From: an uncultured Ruminiclostridium sp.
GTDB lineage: Bacteria > Bacillota > Clostridia > Oscillospirales > Ruminococcaceae
Length of the DNA: 64,000 bases
Assembly (NCBI GenBank): GCA_934454635.1
Contig: CAKSFR010000004.1
Span: forward strand, 92,393-156,392
Reading direction: 5' to 3'
Made by a program: the position numbers and the translations under genes. Below are positions 1-7,434 of the stretch, in pieces (the first letter of the stretch is position 1; every line of letters starts with the position of its first letter). Below the pieces are notes generated by a model, which saw only the letters and a list, made by a program, of their open reading frames with translations, was not told where the DNA came from and did not search any database.

Positions 1-98
1 TTCATCGGAATATATGCGGCGAGAATGTCAGCTTTAAACCTAAAAAATATATTCGGAAATAAATTTCATCGTCAAAGCCTTATTTTACGCGAAACAAT

Positions 99-131
99 GC
101 GTCGGTTCGACAGCATTCTCAGAACCGACGC
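99..131 (-). terminator. Possible terminator hairpin
   Basis: Perfect 10-bp inverted repeat (GCGTCGGTTC / GAACCGACGC, 13-nt loop) about 70 nt downstream of the first lipoprotein gene, which reads leftward. On the minus strand it is followed by ATTGTTT, a weak T-tract, so termination is possible but not certain. A 14-bp direct repeat (CAAAGCCTTATTTT at 73-86 and 175-188) flanks it. I see no gene in 1-200. Confidence 0.35.
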
Positions 132-200
132 AAAGTAAATGTCATTTGTGCACAATCACCAAAAACATATGTCGCAAAGCCTTATTTTCAGAATAAACGG

Positions 201-1157
201 TCAATCTGCCGATGTTTCAATGCTCACCAGCGTATCGAGCGAATGTTCGGTAACGGGAGCGGTCGTTTCCGGAACTGTTGTTTCAACCGTTTCGGCAACG
301 ATCTGCGTTGTCGTGGTAGTTTTCGCACCCTTTTTCGTTGTGGTTTCTTCCGTCTGAGCAGGCTCAATGCGGATTATTTCCACATTTTCAATAACTATCG
401 CGTCAAGAGGCTTTGAGGAAATCCCCGCACGGTCGTCAATTTCATTACCAGTAACGACCTCGCAGGAAGAAATTTTTTCAAGCACGTCAAACCCGTCTAT
501 AACCTGTCCGAAAACGGTTTCCTTTCCGTCCAGCTCATACAGACCGCCCTTTGCCTCATATTTTTCAAGTACGGGCTGCGGCATCTTCTTGAGATTATTA
601 AGATATTCCTCATAGGTTTTCTTATCCTCGGGAAGAAGCCTTGAAACAATCGACTCGTCTGCAAGCTGCGACGAAAGATTTTCTATCGCACCCGTTATGT
701 CCTGCGGAGTTTTGTTATCAACGATATAGAACTGCGCAAAGCTGCCCTTTGAGTTTGCCGCAAAGCAGAGCGCGCCGTAAAAATGCCTTGCATTTTCGTT
801 TATTTCAATCGGCACATAATCCGCGTCGGGTATTTCGCCGTCGGTTCCGTCGCCGTTCAGCGAACCGCCCTGTATCGCAAAATTGTCAATAACGCGGTGA
901 ATTGTTTTCATATCGTAATAGTCGCGCTCGGCAAGCTCAATAAACTTTTCTACCGACTTCGGCGCAGCCTCGGGGAAGAGCTTCGCCGTAATATCGCCGT
1001 AGTCCATAATGCTTATTACCGCGTAAACGTCGCCGTCCTCAAGCTTTACATCGCCGATATTTCCGACCGCTTTTTTTTCACCGCCGCAGCCCGCAGCCAT
1101 ACACATAAGCAATGCCGCAGCCGCAGCCGCAGCGCCCCTTTTCAGATACCTTTTCAT
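201..1157 (-). CDS. Cyclophilin-type peptidyl-prolyl isomerase lipoprotein
   Basis: 318 residues. The signal peptide has a lipobox (MAAGC, lipidated Cys about 24), so the mature protein should be anchored outside the cytoplasmic membrane. Residues about 42-265 form a cyclophilin domain; the active-site stretch HRVIDNFAIQGG is close to the family consensus, so proline isomerase activity on exported proteins is likely. The C-terminal 50 residues are a low-complexity Thr-rich tail (TTTKKGAKTTTTT) resembling a wall-spanning or surface linker. The start overlaps the stop of the upstream paralogue by 4 nt (ATGA), so the two are translationally coupled. Confidence 0.9.
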   Translation of the reverse strand: MKRYLKRGAAAAAAALLMCMAAGCGGEKKAVGNIGDVKLEDGDVYAVISIMDYGDITAKLFPEAAPKSVEKFIELAERDYYDMKTIHRVIDNFAIQGGSLNGDGTDGEIPDADYVPIEINENARHFYGALCFAANSKGSFAQFYIVDNKTPQDITGAIENLSSQLADESIVSRLLPEDKKTYEEYLNNLKKMPQPVLEKYEAKGGLYELDGKETVFGQVIDGFDVLEKISSCEVVTGNEIDDRAGISSKPLDAIVIENVEIIRIEPAQTEETTTKKGAKTTTTTQIVAETVETTVPETTAPVTEHSLDTLVSIETSAD

Positions 1158-1918
1158 TCGGAAATCCCCCTCTCAGCCGCGTGATATTCGCCTATCGTTA
1201 TGCTTTTTACCTTTATTTCTTCAATCGGACGCGCAGTTTCTTCGTCAACCTCCGAGGTCGCAATGTCCTCGATAACGTCAAGCCCCGAAATCGCCTGTCC
1301 GAAAACGGTGTAGCTTCCCGCAATGTGGATAACGCCGCCCTTTTCAACGTACTTGTCGATGACCTCGTCGGGGACGTAGCGGTTACCGTCGCTGTCCTTG
1401 AACGAACGCAGTTCTTCAAGCTCCTCGTCGGTGAGCTTCTTGTTGTTCACCATGAAAAATCTGCTGTCGCCGTAGCCCGCATTCCCGTTAAACGAACAAA
1501 GCGCGCCCTTGAACGTCCAGAGATTTACCGAATATTCGTTCGCAATAAGCTTTCCGTCGTTGGTATAGCCCTGAGTTCCCTCTTCATTGCACGCACCCGT
1601 AAGGAACAGTGCCTGCTCAAAAAGTCCGTAAATGTCCTTATCGTTGTAGAAACCCTCGTTTGCGCGATTCACAAAATTGTCTACGGTATTCGGCGCATAT
1701 TCGGGATAAAGCACGGCTTCGACAGTGCCCTTTGTGGTTTCAATAACGGCAAGCGGCTGCCCCTCGTAAGGTTCGTCGAACTGGACGAATTTCATCTGAC
1801 TGTAATCATAGCCCGCAAGAGCGTTGGTCGTGCCCGTTCCCGAGCCGAAAAGCGAACAGCCGGACAGGGTAAGCACACCGACAGAAACTATTGCCGCTAT
1901 ACATCTTTTTAACTTCAT
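1154..1918 (-). CDS. Degenerate cyclophilin-like lipoprotein
   Basis: 254 residues with signal peptide and lipobox (LTLSGC, Cys about 21). The fold follows cyclophilin throughout (early ETTKGTVEAVLYPEYAPNTVDNF, later GSYTVFGQAISGLDVI), but the active-site segment that reads HRVI-NF-IQGG in its neighbour is replaced by IYGLFEQALFLTG. The catalytic Arg and Gln positions therefore appear lost, and it may be a chaperone or binding protein rather than an isomerase. It is the first gene of a two-gene operon with the active paralogue and has its own promoter overlapping the end of cysS. Confidence 0.8.
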   Translation of the reverse strand: MKLKRCIAAIVSVGVLTLSGCSLFGSGTGTTNALAGYDYSQMKFVQFDEPYEGQPLAVIETTKGTVEAVLYPEYAPNTVDNFVNRANEGFYNDKDIYGLFEQALFLTGACNEEGTQGYTNDGKLIANEYSVNLWTFKGALCSFNGNAGYGDSRFFMVNNKKLTDEELEELRSFKDSDGNRYVPDEVIDKYVEKGGVIHIAGSYTVFGQAISGLDVIEDIATSEVDEETARPIEEIKVKSITIGEYHAAERGISE

Positions 1919-1950
1919 TTATTTTCCTTTCGCGGTATAACTTTCTTATT

Positions 1951-1979
1951 ATTATAATACCTTTTTCGCTTTTCGTCAA
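1951..1979 (-). promoter_or_regulatory. SigA promoter of the cyclophilin operon
   Basis: Minus-strand TTGACG (1974-1979), 17-nt spacer, TATAAT (1951-1956), about 30 nt before the lipoprotein start. The -35 hexamer contains the TGA stop codon of cysS, so the promoter begins inside the preceding gene. Confidence 0.75.
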
Positions 1980-3391
1980 GCCTTGCGGATATTCGTTCCC
2001 TGTCTTGTTTCCTCTATAACATAACCGAGCTGCGTGATTTTTTCTCTCAGCTCGTCTGCGAGCGCGAAGTTCTTCGCCTTTCTCGCCTCCGCACGCTGAG
2101 CCGCAAGGCCGAGCACCTCCTGCGGAATGTCGTCAGCCTTTTCTTCGGCATTCGCTCCGCGCTGAGCCGCTTCAATAAGGTCAAGCGAAAGAACCTTGTC
2201 ATATTCGCGGATAAGAGCAAGCTTAGTCGCAGCCGTGGTATCGGCTTTTAGCGCGTCGTAAAGCGCGGTTATCGCAAGAGAAGTGTTCAGGTCGTTGTCC
2301 AGCGCCTCGCGGAAGCCTTTCATCAGCTCGTCATACTTTGCCTGTTCTATTTCGCCCTGCTCATCCTTGAGAACCGCCGCGATCTTAGCAGTCAGCTTGT
2401 TGTACGCAACCGCCGCGTTGTCAAGATTTTCGTAGGTGAACACCAAAGATTTGCGGTAATGCGACTGGAGGCAGAAGAAGCGGTAAACGACAGGGTTGTA
2501 GCCCTTTTCTTCAAGCAGCGAAACGGTCAGGAACTCGCCCTTCGACTTGCTCATCTTACCGTCGTTTGTGTTGAGGTGAAGAATGTGAAACCAGTAATTG
2601 CACCACTTATGTCCGAGGTACGATTCGCTCTGTGCGATCTCGTTTGTGTGATGCGGGAACGCGTTATCGATGCCGCCGCAGTGTATATCAAGATATTCTC
2701 CGAGGTGCTTCATGCTTATGCACGAGCATTCAATATGCCAGCCGGGGTAGCCGACGCCCCACGGACTGTCCCATTTAAGCTCCTGATCGTCGAATTTCGA
2801 TTTTGTGAACCAAAGGACAAAGTCCGCCTTATTGCGCTTGTTTGAGTCCTCTTCAACGCCCTCGCGAACTCCGACCGCAAGATCTTCTTCCTTAAAATCG
2901 TTGAATACATAGTACTGCTTGAGCTTCGAGGTGTCGAAGTAGATATTTCCGCCCGCCTCATAAGCGAAGCCCTTTTCGATAAGCGCGGAAATAACCTTTA
3001 TAAAATCGGGAATGCAGTGCGTCGCGGGTTCTACAACGTCCGGGCGTTTGATATTCAGCTTTTTGCAGTCCTCAAAGAATGCGTTCGTATAAAATTCCGC
3101 GATCTCCATGACTGTTTTATGCTCGCGCTTTGCGCCCTTGAGCATCTTGTCGTCGCCCGTGTCGCCGTCGCTCGTCAGATGTCCTACGTCGGTAATATTC
3201 ATTACGCGCTTTACGTCGTAGCCGACAAAGCGCAGATATTTTTCAAGAACGTCCTCCATGATGTAGCTGCGCAGGTTGCCGATATGCGCGTAGTGATATA
3301 CCGTCGGACCGCAGGTGTACATACTTACCTTGCCCTCGAAGCGCGGTACAAATTCTTCCTTTTTTCTTGAAGCCGTATTATAAAGCTGCAT
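1976..3391 (-). CDS. cysS: Cysteinyl-tRNA synthetase
   Basis: 471 residues, the usual length of a class I cysteinyl-tRNA synthetase. It charges tRNA-Cys with cysteine in the cytoplasm. Visible signatures are the N-terminal CGPTVY-HIGN segment (HIGH motif and first zinc ligand), the zinc site around HIECSCISMKHLG, and KMSKS near residue 270 in DGKMSKSKGEF. It lies 21 nt downstream of cysE on the same strand, so the T-box ahead of cysE probably controls both. Confidence 0.97.
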   Translation of the reverse strand: MQLYNTASRKKEEFVPRFEGKVSMYTCGPTVYHYAHIGNLRSYIMEDVLEKYLRFVGYDVKRVMNITDVGHLTSDGDTGDDKMLKGAKREHKTVMEIAEFYTNAFFEDCKKLNIKRPDVVEPATHCIPDFIKVISALIEKGFAYEAGGNIYFDTSKLKQYYVFNDFKEEDLAVGVREGVEEDSNKRNKADFVLWFTKSKFDDQELKWDSPWGVGYPGWHIECSCISMKHLGEYLDIHCGGIDNAFPHHTNEIAQSESYLGHKWCNYWFHILHLNTNDGKMSKSKGEFLTVSLLEEKGYNPVVYRFFCLQSHYRKSLVFTYENLDNAAVAYNKLTAKIAAVLKDEQGEIEQAKYDELMKGFREALDNDLNTSLAITALYDALKADTTAATKLALIREYDKVLSLDLIEAAQRGANAEEKADDIPQEVLGLAAQRAEARKAKNFALADELREKITQLGYVIEETRQGTNIRKA

Positions 3392-3412
3392 TTTTCTTAC
3401 CTTCCTTTTTGA

Positions 3413-4063
3413 TTATTTTTGGTTGTTCCTAAGTTCTTCAATCTGCTTTTCAAGACGCTCTATCTCGCCCTGAAGGTGACAGAACTGCTGAGAAACGGGG
3501 TCGGGGATATGGATCTGGTCAAGTTCCCGCGCAACGTCCACCCGTACTCCGTCGCGCTTTACCACGCGCGCGGGAACGCCTACGGCGGTGCAGTTCGGGG
3601 GAACCTCGCTTAAAACTACCGCGTTTGCCGCTATTTTGGCGTTGTCGCCGACCTTAAACGGTCCGAGAACTCTCGCGCCCGCCCCGACAAGCACGTTATT
3701 TCCAAGCGTCGGGTGGCGCTTTCCGACGTCCTTGCCCGTTCCGCCGAGCGTAACGTTCTGATAAATCGTACAGTAATCGCCGATTATCGTTGTTTCGCCG
3801 ATAACTACGCCGCTTCCGTGGTCGATGAACAAGCCCTTTCCGATAGTTGCTCCGGGGTGAATCTCAATGCCGGTTTTATGCAGCGCGCGCTGAGATATCC
3901 AGCGTGCCAGAAAATAATGCTTTTTAAGATACAGCTTGTGTGCGCGGCGGTATGCGCGTATCGCCTTAAAGCTCGGGTACAGGAAAAACACCTCAAGGTC
4001 GCTTTTAACGGCAGGGTCGCGCTCGCGAATGGACTGTATGTCCTCTTTTATTCTTTTGAACAT
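3413..4063 (-). CDS. cysE: Serine O-acetyltransferase
   Basis: 216 residues, assigned start ATG at 4063 preceded by GGAGGGCAAA. Transfers acetyl from acetyl-CoA to L-serine to give O-acetylserine, the precursor of cysteine. The C-terminal half is a left-handed beta-helix of hexapeptide repeats, including DHGSGVVIGETTIIGDYCTIYQ and the AVGVPARVV end typical of CysE. The open frame runs upstream to 4174, but that part encodes T-box leader RNA and has no ribosome site, so I rejected the longer start. Forms an operon with cysS. Confidence 0.95.
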   Translation of the reverse strand: MFKRIKEDIQSIRERDPAVKSDLEVFFLYPSFKAIRAYRRAHKLYLKKHYFLARWISQRALHKTGIEIHPGATIGKGLFIDHGSGVVIGETTIIGDYCTIYQNVTLGGTGKDVGKRHPTLGNNVLVGAGARVLGPFKVGDNAKIAANAVVLSEVPPNCTAVGVPARVVKRDGVRVDVARELDQIHIPDPVSQQFCHLQGEIERLEKQIEELRNNQK

Positions 4064-4079
4064 TTTGCCCTCCAAAAAC

Positions 4080-4325
4080 AAAAACCTCCGCAGTTTTCCT
4101 GCGAAGGTGTAAATACACGGTTCCACTTCGGTTCCCTGTCCGCGCGCGAAATACGGCTTACCGAACAGGCTCAAATCCCTTAACGCGGGGAACGGACGGG
4201 AATACTCGCTTCCTCCCGACGGCTCGGCAAGCGCACTTCACCGCAGCCCGTACCTGCCGCTTTTCACCGTCTGCGGCTCTCTGTTAGGCGGTACTTCGGA
4301 TACTCTGAATGCCTCAGCGCCTTTA
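4080..4325 (-). promoter_or_regulatory. T-box leader, probably Cys-specific, of cysE-cysS
   Basis: About 245 nt of minus-strand leader with T-box features: a GC-rich Stem I region containing TGAAGTGCGCTTGCCGAGC, the conserved T-box core AAGTGGAACCGTG (about 4113-4126) pairing with upstream sequence as an antiterminator, and a terminator CTTCGCAGGAAAACTGCGGAGG followed by TTTTTGTTTTT at about 4075-4105. The codon TGC at 4233-4235 sits where the specifier is expected; with cysE and cysS downstream, control by uncharged tRNA-Cys is the natural reading. The specifier assignment is inferred, not folded. Confidence 0.88.
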
Positions 4326-4384
4326 TAGATATATTTTATCATATGCCGCACCGGTTGTCAAGTGTGTTCACGCAAATATAAACA

Positions 4385-4414
4385 GAATACTGTTCAAGCC
4401 GTAGGTCATACAAT
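4385..4414 (+). promoter_or_regulatory. Sigma-E-like promoter of sigK
   Basis: GAATACT (4385-4391), a 15-nt spacer and CATACAAT (4407-4414) closely match the mother-cell sigma-E consensus (GMATATT, 14-15 nt, CATACAHT), 30 nt before the sigK start. Sigma-E-dependent transcription of sigK is known from Bacillus. The -10 also fits the sigma-K pattern CATANNNTA, so autoregulation is possible. Confidence 0.65.
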
Positions 4415-4443
4415 ATTGTAACAATATATTGCGGGGTGATGAT

Positions 4444-5160
4444 ATGTTTGCGGATCTTTTTGAATTTGCGATAAAAAATCTGCTGTTTTTTGCGCTTCAT
4501 CTTGACGGCGGAGCTTATCCCAAGCAGCTCTCAAAAAAAGAGGAACAGGAATGCCTGCGCGAAATCGCGGCGGGCAGCGAAAAGGCGCGAAACAAGCTGA
4601 TCGAACACAATCTGCGGCTCGTAGCGTACATAGTCAACAAGCATTACGGCGATTCGCGCGAACAGGAGGATCTTATTTCGATAGGCACGATAGGTCTTAT
4701 AAAAGCGGCGGAAACCTTCGACGCGGAAAAAGCGATCAGCTTTTCGACCTACGCGAGCACCTGCATAAGAAACCAGATAAAGATGTATTTTCGTAAAACA
4801 AAGCACCAAAGCTCCGAGGTTTACATGAACGAACCGATAGATACGGACAAAAACGGGAACGAAATAACGATTGCGGACATTTTTAAGGACAGTGTGTGCG
4901 TTGACGACGAGGTTGACCTGAAAATAAACATGGAGAAGCTTTACCGATTTGTGAACACCGCGCTCGACGACCGCGAGCGGCTTATCATATCCAAAAGATA
5001 CGGGCTTACCGACGCCAACGGGGTCGTTTCCCGTCCGATGGCACAGCGCGAAGTAGCAAAGCTGCTGAACATTTCGCGCTCATACGTTTCGCGAATCGAA
5101 AAGCGCGCGCTTGAGAAGCTCAGAAGCGAGTTTGAAAAGGCTGAAAATTCCGTTTCGTAA
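4444..5160 (+). CDS. sigK: RNA polymerase sporulation sigma factor, pro-sigma-K type
   Basis: 238 residues. Start ATG at 4444 after GGGGTGAT; an in-frame TTG at 4429 has no ribosome site. The hydrophobic N-terminus (about 20 residues, FADLFEFAIKNLLFFALHL) before AYPKQLS resembles the pro-sequence cleaved by SpoIVFB to activate sigma-K in the mother cell. Sigma region 2 includes LIEHNLRLVAYIV and REQEDLISIGTIGLIKA; region 4 has a helix-turn-helix around REVAKLLNISRSYVSRIEKRALEKL. The reading frame is continuous, with no skin-type insertion. The activating protease regulator spoIVB is at 24.3 kb in this window. Confidence 0.88.
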   Translation: MFADLFEFAIKNLLFFALHLDGGAYPKQLSKKEEQECLREIAAGSEKARNKLIEHNLRLVAYIVNKHYGDSREQEDLISIGTIGLIKAAETFDAEKAISFSTYASTCIRNQIKMYFRKTKHQSSEVYMNEPIDTDKNGNEITIADIFKDSVCVDDEVDLKINMEKLYRFVNTALDDRERLIISKRYGLTDANGVVSRPMAQREVAKLLNISRSYVSRIEKRALEKLRSEFEKAENSVS

Positions 5161-5198
5161 AAAATATCGAAAAAAATCATATTTTTTTCAAAAAGGTA

Positions 5199-5227
5199 TT
5201 GACAAGCGCGTTATAAAGTGATATAAT
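5199..5227 (+). promoter_or_regulatory. Consensus promoter of tRNA-Thr
   Basis: TTGACA (5199-5204), 17-nt spacer, TATAAT (5222-5227), 18 nt before the mature tRNA 5' end. Perfect sigma-A consensus, as expected for a stable RNA. Confidence 0.9.
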
Positions 5228-5244
5228 TTTTAACTGTAAGTGGT

Positions 5245-5320
5245 GCTGATATGGCTCAGTTGGTAGAGCACATCCTTGGTAAGGATGAGGTCATCGGTTC
5301 GACTCCGATTATCAGCTCCA
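5245..5320 (+). tRNA. tRNA-Thr (anticodon GGT)
   Basis: 76 nt including encoded CCA. Acceptor stem GCTGATA/TATCAGC, D-loop with GGCTCAGTTGGTAGAGC, anticodon arm CATCC-TTGGTAA-GGATG with anticodon GGT, and T-arm with GGTTCGACTCC. The discriminator base is T, as in many threonine tRNAs. It is a single gene with its own promoter and terminator. Confidence 0.95.
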
Positions 5321-5328
5321 ATACAGAG

Positions 5329-5370
5329 GCTTGACAAACGGCTTGATTATGCGGTTTGTCAAGCTTTTTT
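5329..5370 (+). terminator. Rho-independent terminator after tRNA-Thr
   Basis: Perfect 11-bp stem GCTTGACAAAC / GTTTGTCAAGC (5329-5339 with 5354-5364) followed by six T residues, beginning 9 nt after the tRNA. Confidence 0.9.
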
Positions 5371-5380
5371 ATTAATAATA

Positions 5381-5416
5381 AATCAGCACCGCTAACGGAT
5401 TTGTGCGGTGCTGATT
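5381..5416. terminator. Hairpin between tRNA-Thr and NERD gene
   Basis: Perfect 12-bp stem AATCAGCACCGC / GCGGTGCTGATT with a 12-nt loop, followed on the plus strand by CTGTTTTTAT and on the minus strand by TATTATTAAT. Likely the terminator of the leftward NERD/ychF unit, which ends at 5530. The arm GGTGCTGAT also occurs over the first bases of the tRNA gene (5242-5250). Confidence 0.5.
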
Positions 5417-5529
5417 CTGTTTTTATATCAATTTTACGGCGTGTATTATTTTCGGTTGTAATAAAATTGTAATAGTTCGGCGTATAGATATAGCCTTTGC
5501 CGATATGTCGTCTGACCGAAAAGTATAAT

Positions 5530-6264
5530 TCACATCAGCCTGTCGAGCTGTTCGACAATATCGTCCACGTCCTCCTCCGAGAGGAGTCTTGGCGGCTTAT
5601 ATTCACTGATAAAACGGATAAGCTCCTGCTCGCCCGAAACCACGAACGTATTATCTCCGACAAGGTTAAGGCTCAGCTTTACGAACGGATTTGAGAAAAA
5701 AACCACCCCGTCCAGCCACACGTCATGTCCCTCCGCTCGGAGTATGTGCTTCAGTATATCACGCTGCCGCGAGAGCTGGCGGAGAGGATTGTGCATTTCG
5801 CTTTCGGCAACTTTTCCGTCGCGATAATGCTTTGTCTGAACCCAGTGTTCGTCCTTTTCGCTTCCGCATATCATTCCCGAGTGATTCTTTACTTCAACTA
5901 TGAGCACGCCGTTTTCGCTTACCATAAGCATATCGATTTCAGAGCGGTTGTGCTTATAACGTATCGGAACATTCAGAAATATATGATATTTATTTTTGAA
6001 TTTTTTTGCTATCTTGTACAGTACCCGTTCGCCCTTAAGCCCCGAAATAAGAATGTTATATTTTCTTCCGAGTATGGTGTATGCAAAACCGCAGAGGATA
6101 ATTGCCGCAGCGGAAATATAGCCTCCGACAAGCATATTGCTGTCATCGACATTGATCGCAAATATCACCAAAAGCACGGCGGGCAGCGTTCCGAAAACTA
6201 CCTGAAGCACGAAAAGCAGACCTACCGAGCGCTTATTCTTATTTCTCGCCTTATGGATTTTCAT
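5530..6264 (-). CDS. NERD (nuclease-related) domain membrane protein
   Basis: 244 residues. Two N-terminal membrane helices (about 14-38 and 46-64) precede a cytoplasmic NERD domain (about 75-190) with the restriction-like core SEIDMLMVSENGVLIVEVKNHSG, whose Asp and Glu-x-Lys match the catalytic arrangement of the nuclease-related fold. NERD proteins are widespread and mostly uncharacterised; DNA processing is suspected from the fold only. Its start is 2 nt from the ychF stop, so it is probably co-transcribed with ychF. Confidence 0.8.
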   Translation of the reverse strand: MKIHKARNKNKRSVGLLFVLQVVFGTLPAVLLVIFAINVDDSNMLVGGYISAAAIILCGFAYTILGRKYNILISGLKGERVLYKIAKKFKNKYHIFLNVPIRYKHNRSEIDMLMVSENGVLIVEVKNHSGMICGSEKDEHWVQTKHYRDGKVAESEMHNPLRQLSRQRDILKHILRAEGHDVWLDGVVFFSNPFVKLSLNLVGDNTFVVSGEQELIRFISEYKPPRLLSEEDVDDIVEQLDRLM

Positions 6265-6266
6265 GA

Positions 6267-7361
6267 TTAAACGTTGAACCTGAATACAACGACATCTCCG
6301 TCGTTCATTACATAATCCTTTCCCTCAAGTCTGACAAGACCTTTTTCTTTTGCGCCCGTCATTCCGCCGTTATTCACAAGGTCGTCGAAAGAAACGACCT
6401 CGGCGCGTATAAAACCTTTTTCAAAGTCTGTGTGTATCTTTCCCGCAGCCTGCGGCGCCTTTGTTCCCTTTGTGATAGTCCACGCTCTGACCTCAGTCGG
6501 ACCCGCCGTAAGGAACGAGATATATCCGAGCAGGCTGTAGCCGGTCTTGATTATTCTGCTTAAACCCGATTCGGTCAAATTAAGGTCGGAAAGGAACATT
6601 TCCTTTTCCTCGGGCGACATATCCGAAATATCCGCCTCTATCTGCGCGCAGATAGGAAGCACGGCGCTGTTCTCCTCAGCAGCTATCTCCGCGACAGCCT
6701 TATACTGCTCGTTCGTTTCGTAATTGCTCTTGAAGTCGTCCTCGCTGAGATTTGCCGCGTAAATTACCGGCTTGTTCGAGAGCAGCGGAGTTGACTTTAT
6801 CAGTTCCGCCTCGTCCTCGGTAAAACCGAACGAACGCGCGGATTTTCCGTTTTCGAGATGAGCCTGAAGCCGCTCAAGAAAATCAACTTCCTTTTGAAGC
6901 GACTTATCGCCCTTCATCAGCTTTTTGGTTCTGTCGATACGTCTGCCGAGAATTTCAAGGTCGCTGAAAATAAGCTCAAGATTTATCGTTTCGATATCGC
7001 GCTTTGCGCCGATGCTGCCGTCAACATGGATAATGTTGTCGTTCTGAAAGCAGCGCACAACGTGAACTATTGCGTCAACCTCGCGAATATCTCCAAGGAA
7101 CTTGTTTCCGAGACCCTCGCCCTTGGACGCGCCCTTTACAAGTCCCGCAATATCGACAAATTCGAGCGTTGCGGGCGTGAATTTTGCGGGATTATACATT
7201 TCCGCAAGCTTATCGAGCCGCTCGTCGGGGACGGAAACTATGCCCACGTTCGGTTCTATCGTGCAGAACGGATAGTTTGCGGATTCCGCGCCCGCGTTTG
7301 TAAGTGCGTTGAAAAGGGTGCTTTTTCCCACGTTGGGAAGCCCTACCATACCGAGTTTCAT
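6267..7361 (-). CDS. ychF: Redox-regulated ATPase/GTPase YchF (OLA1 family)
   Basis: 364 residues, family length. P-loop [15 protein letters not shown] at the N-terminus, switch region [23 protein letters not shown], a helical insert in the middle, and a C-terminal TGS domain ending [17 protein letters not shown]. YchF binds ribosomes and prefers ATP to GTP in studied members. First gene of the ychF-NERD unit with its own promoter. Confidence 0.96.
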   Translation of the reverse strand: MKLGMVGLPNVGKSTLFNALTNAGAESANYPFCTIEPNVGIVSVPDERLDKLAEMYNPAKFTPATLEFVDIAGLVKGASKGEGLGNKFLGDIREVDAIVHVVRCFQNDNIIHVDGSIGAKRDIETINLELIFSDLEILGRRIDRTKKLMKGDKSLQKEVDFLERLQAHLENGKSARSFGFTEDEAELIKSTPLLSNKPVIYAANLSEDDFKSNYETNEQYKAVAEIAAEENSAVLPICAQIEADISDMSPEEKEMFLSDLNLTESGLSRIIKTGYSLLGYISFLTAGPTEVRAWTITKGTKAPQAAGKIHTDFEKGFIRAEVVSFDDLVNNGGMTGAKEKGLVRLEGKDYVMNDGDVVVFRFNV

Positions 7362-7405
7362 TTATTTATCTGTCCTTTCATTACACATTTTTCATAATCA
7401 TTTTA

Positions 7406-7434
7406 ATTATAACAGATTTTCGGTAAAAAATCAA
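7406..7434 (-). promoter_or_regulatory. SigA promoter of ychF
   Basis: Minus-strand TTGATT (7429-7434), 17-nt spacer, TATAAT (7406-7411). The -35 overlaps the last codons of recD2, so ychF can be transcribed separately from the helicase gene. Confidence 0.7.

Noticed and set aside
4064..4174. N-terminal extension of CysE by 37 residues
   Set aside because: The extension reads through the T-box antiterminator and terminator; the ATG at 4063 has a strong ribosome site.
5242..5416. GGTGCTGAT shared by tRNA-Thr 5' end and a downstream hairpin, as an attachment site
   Set aside because: Only 9 bp, at the 5' rather than 3' part of the tRNA, and no integrase or island boundary nearby.
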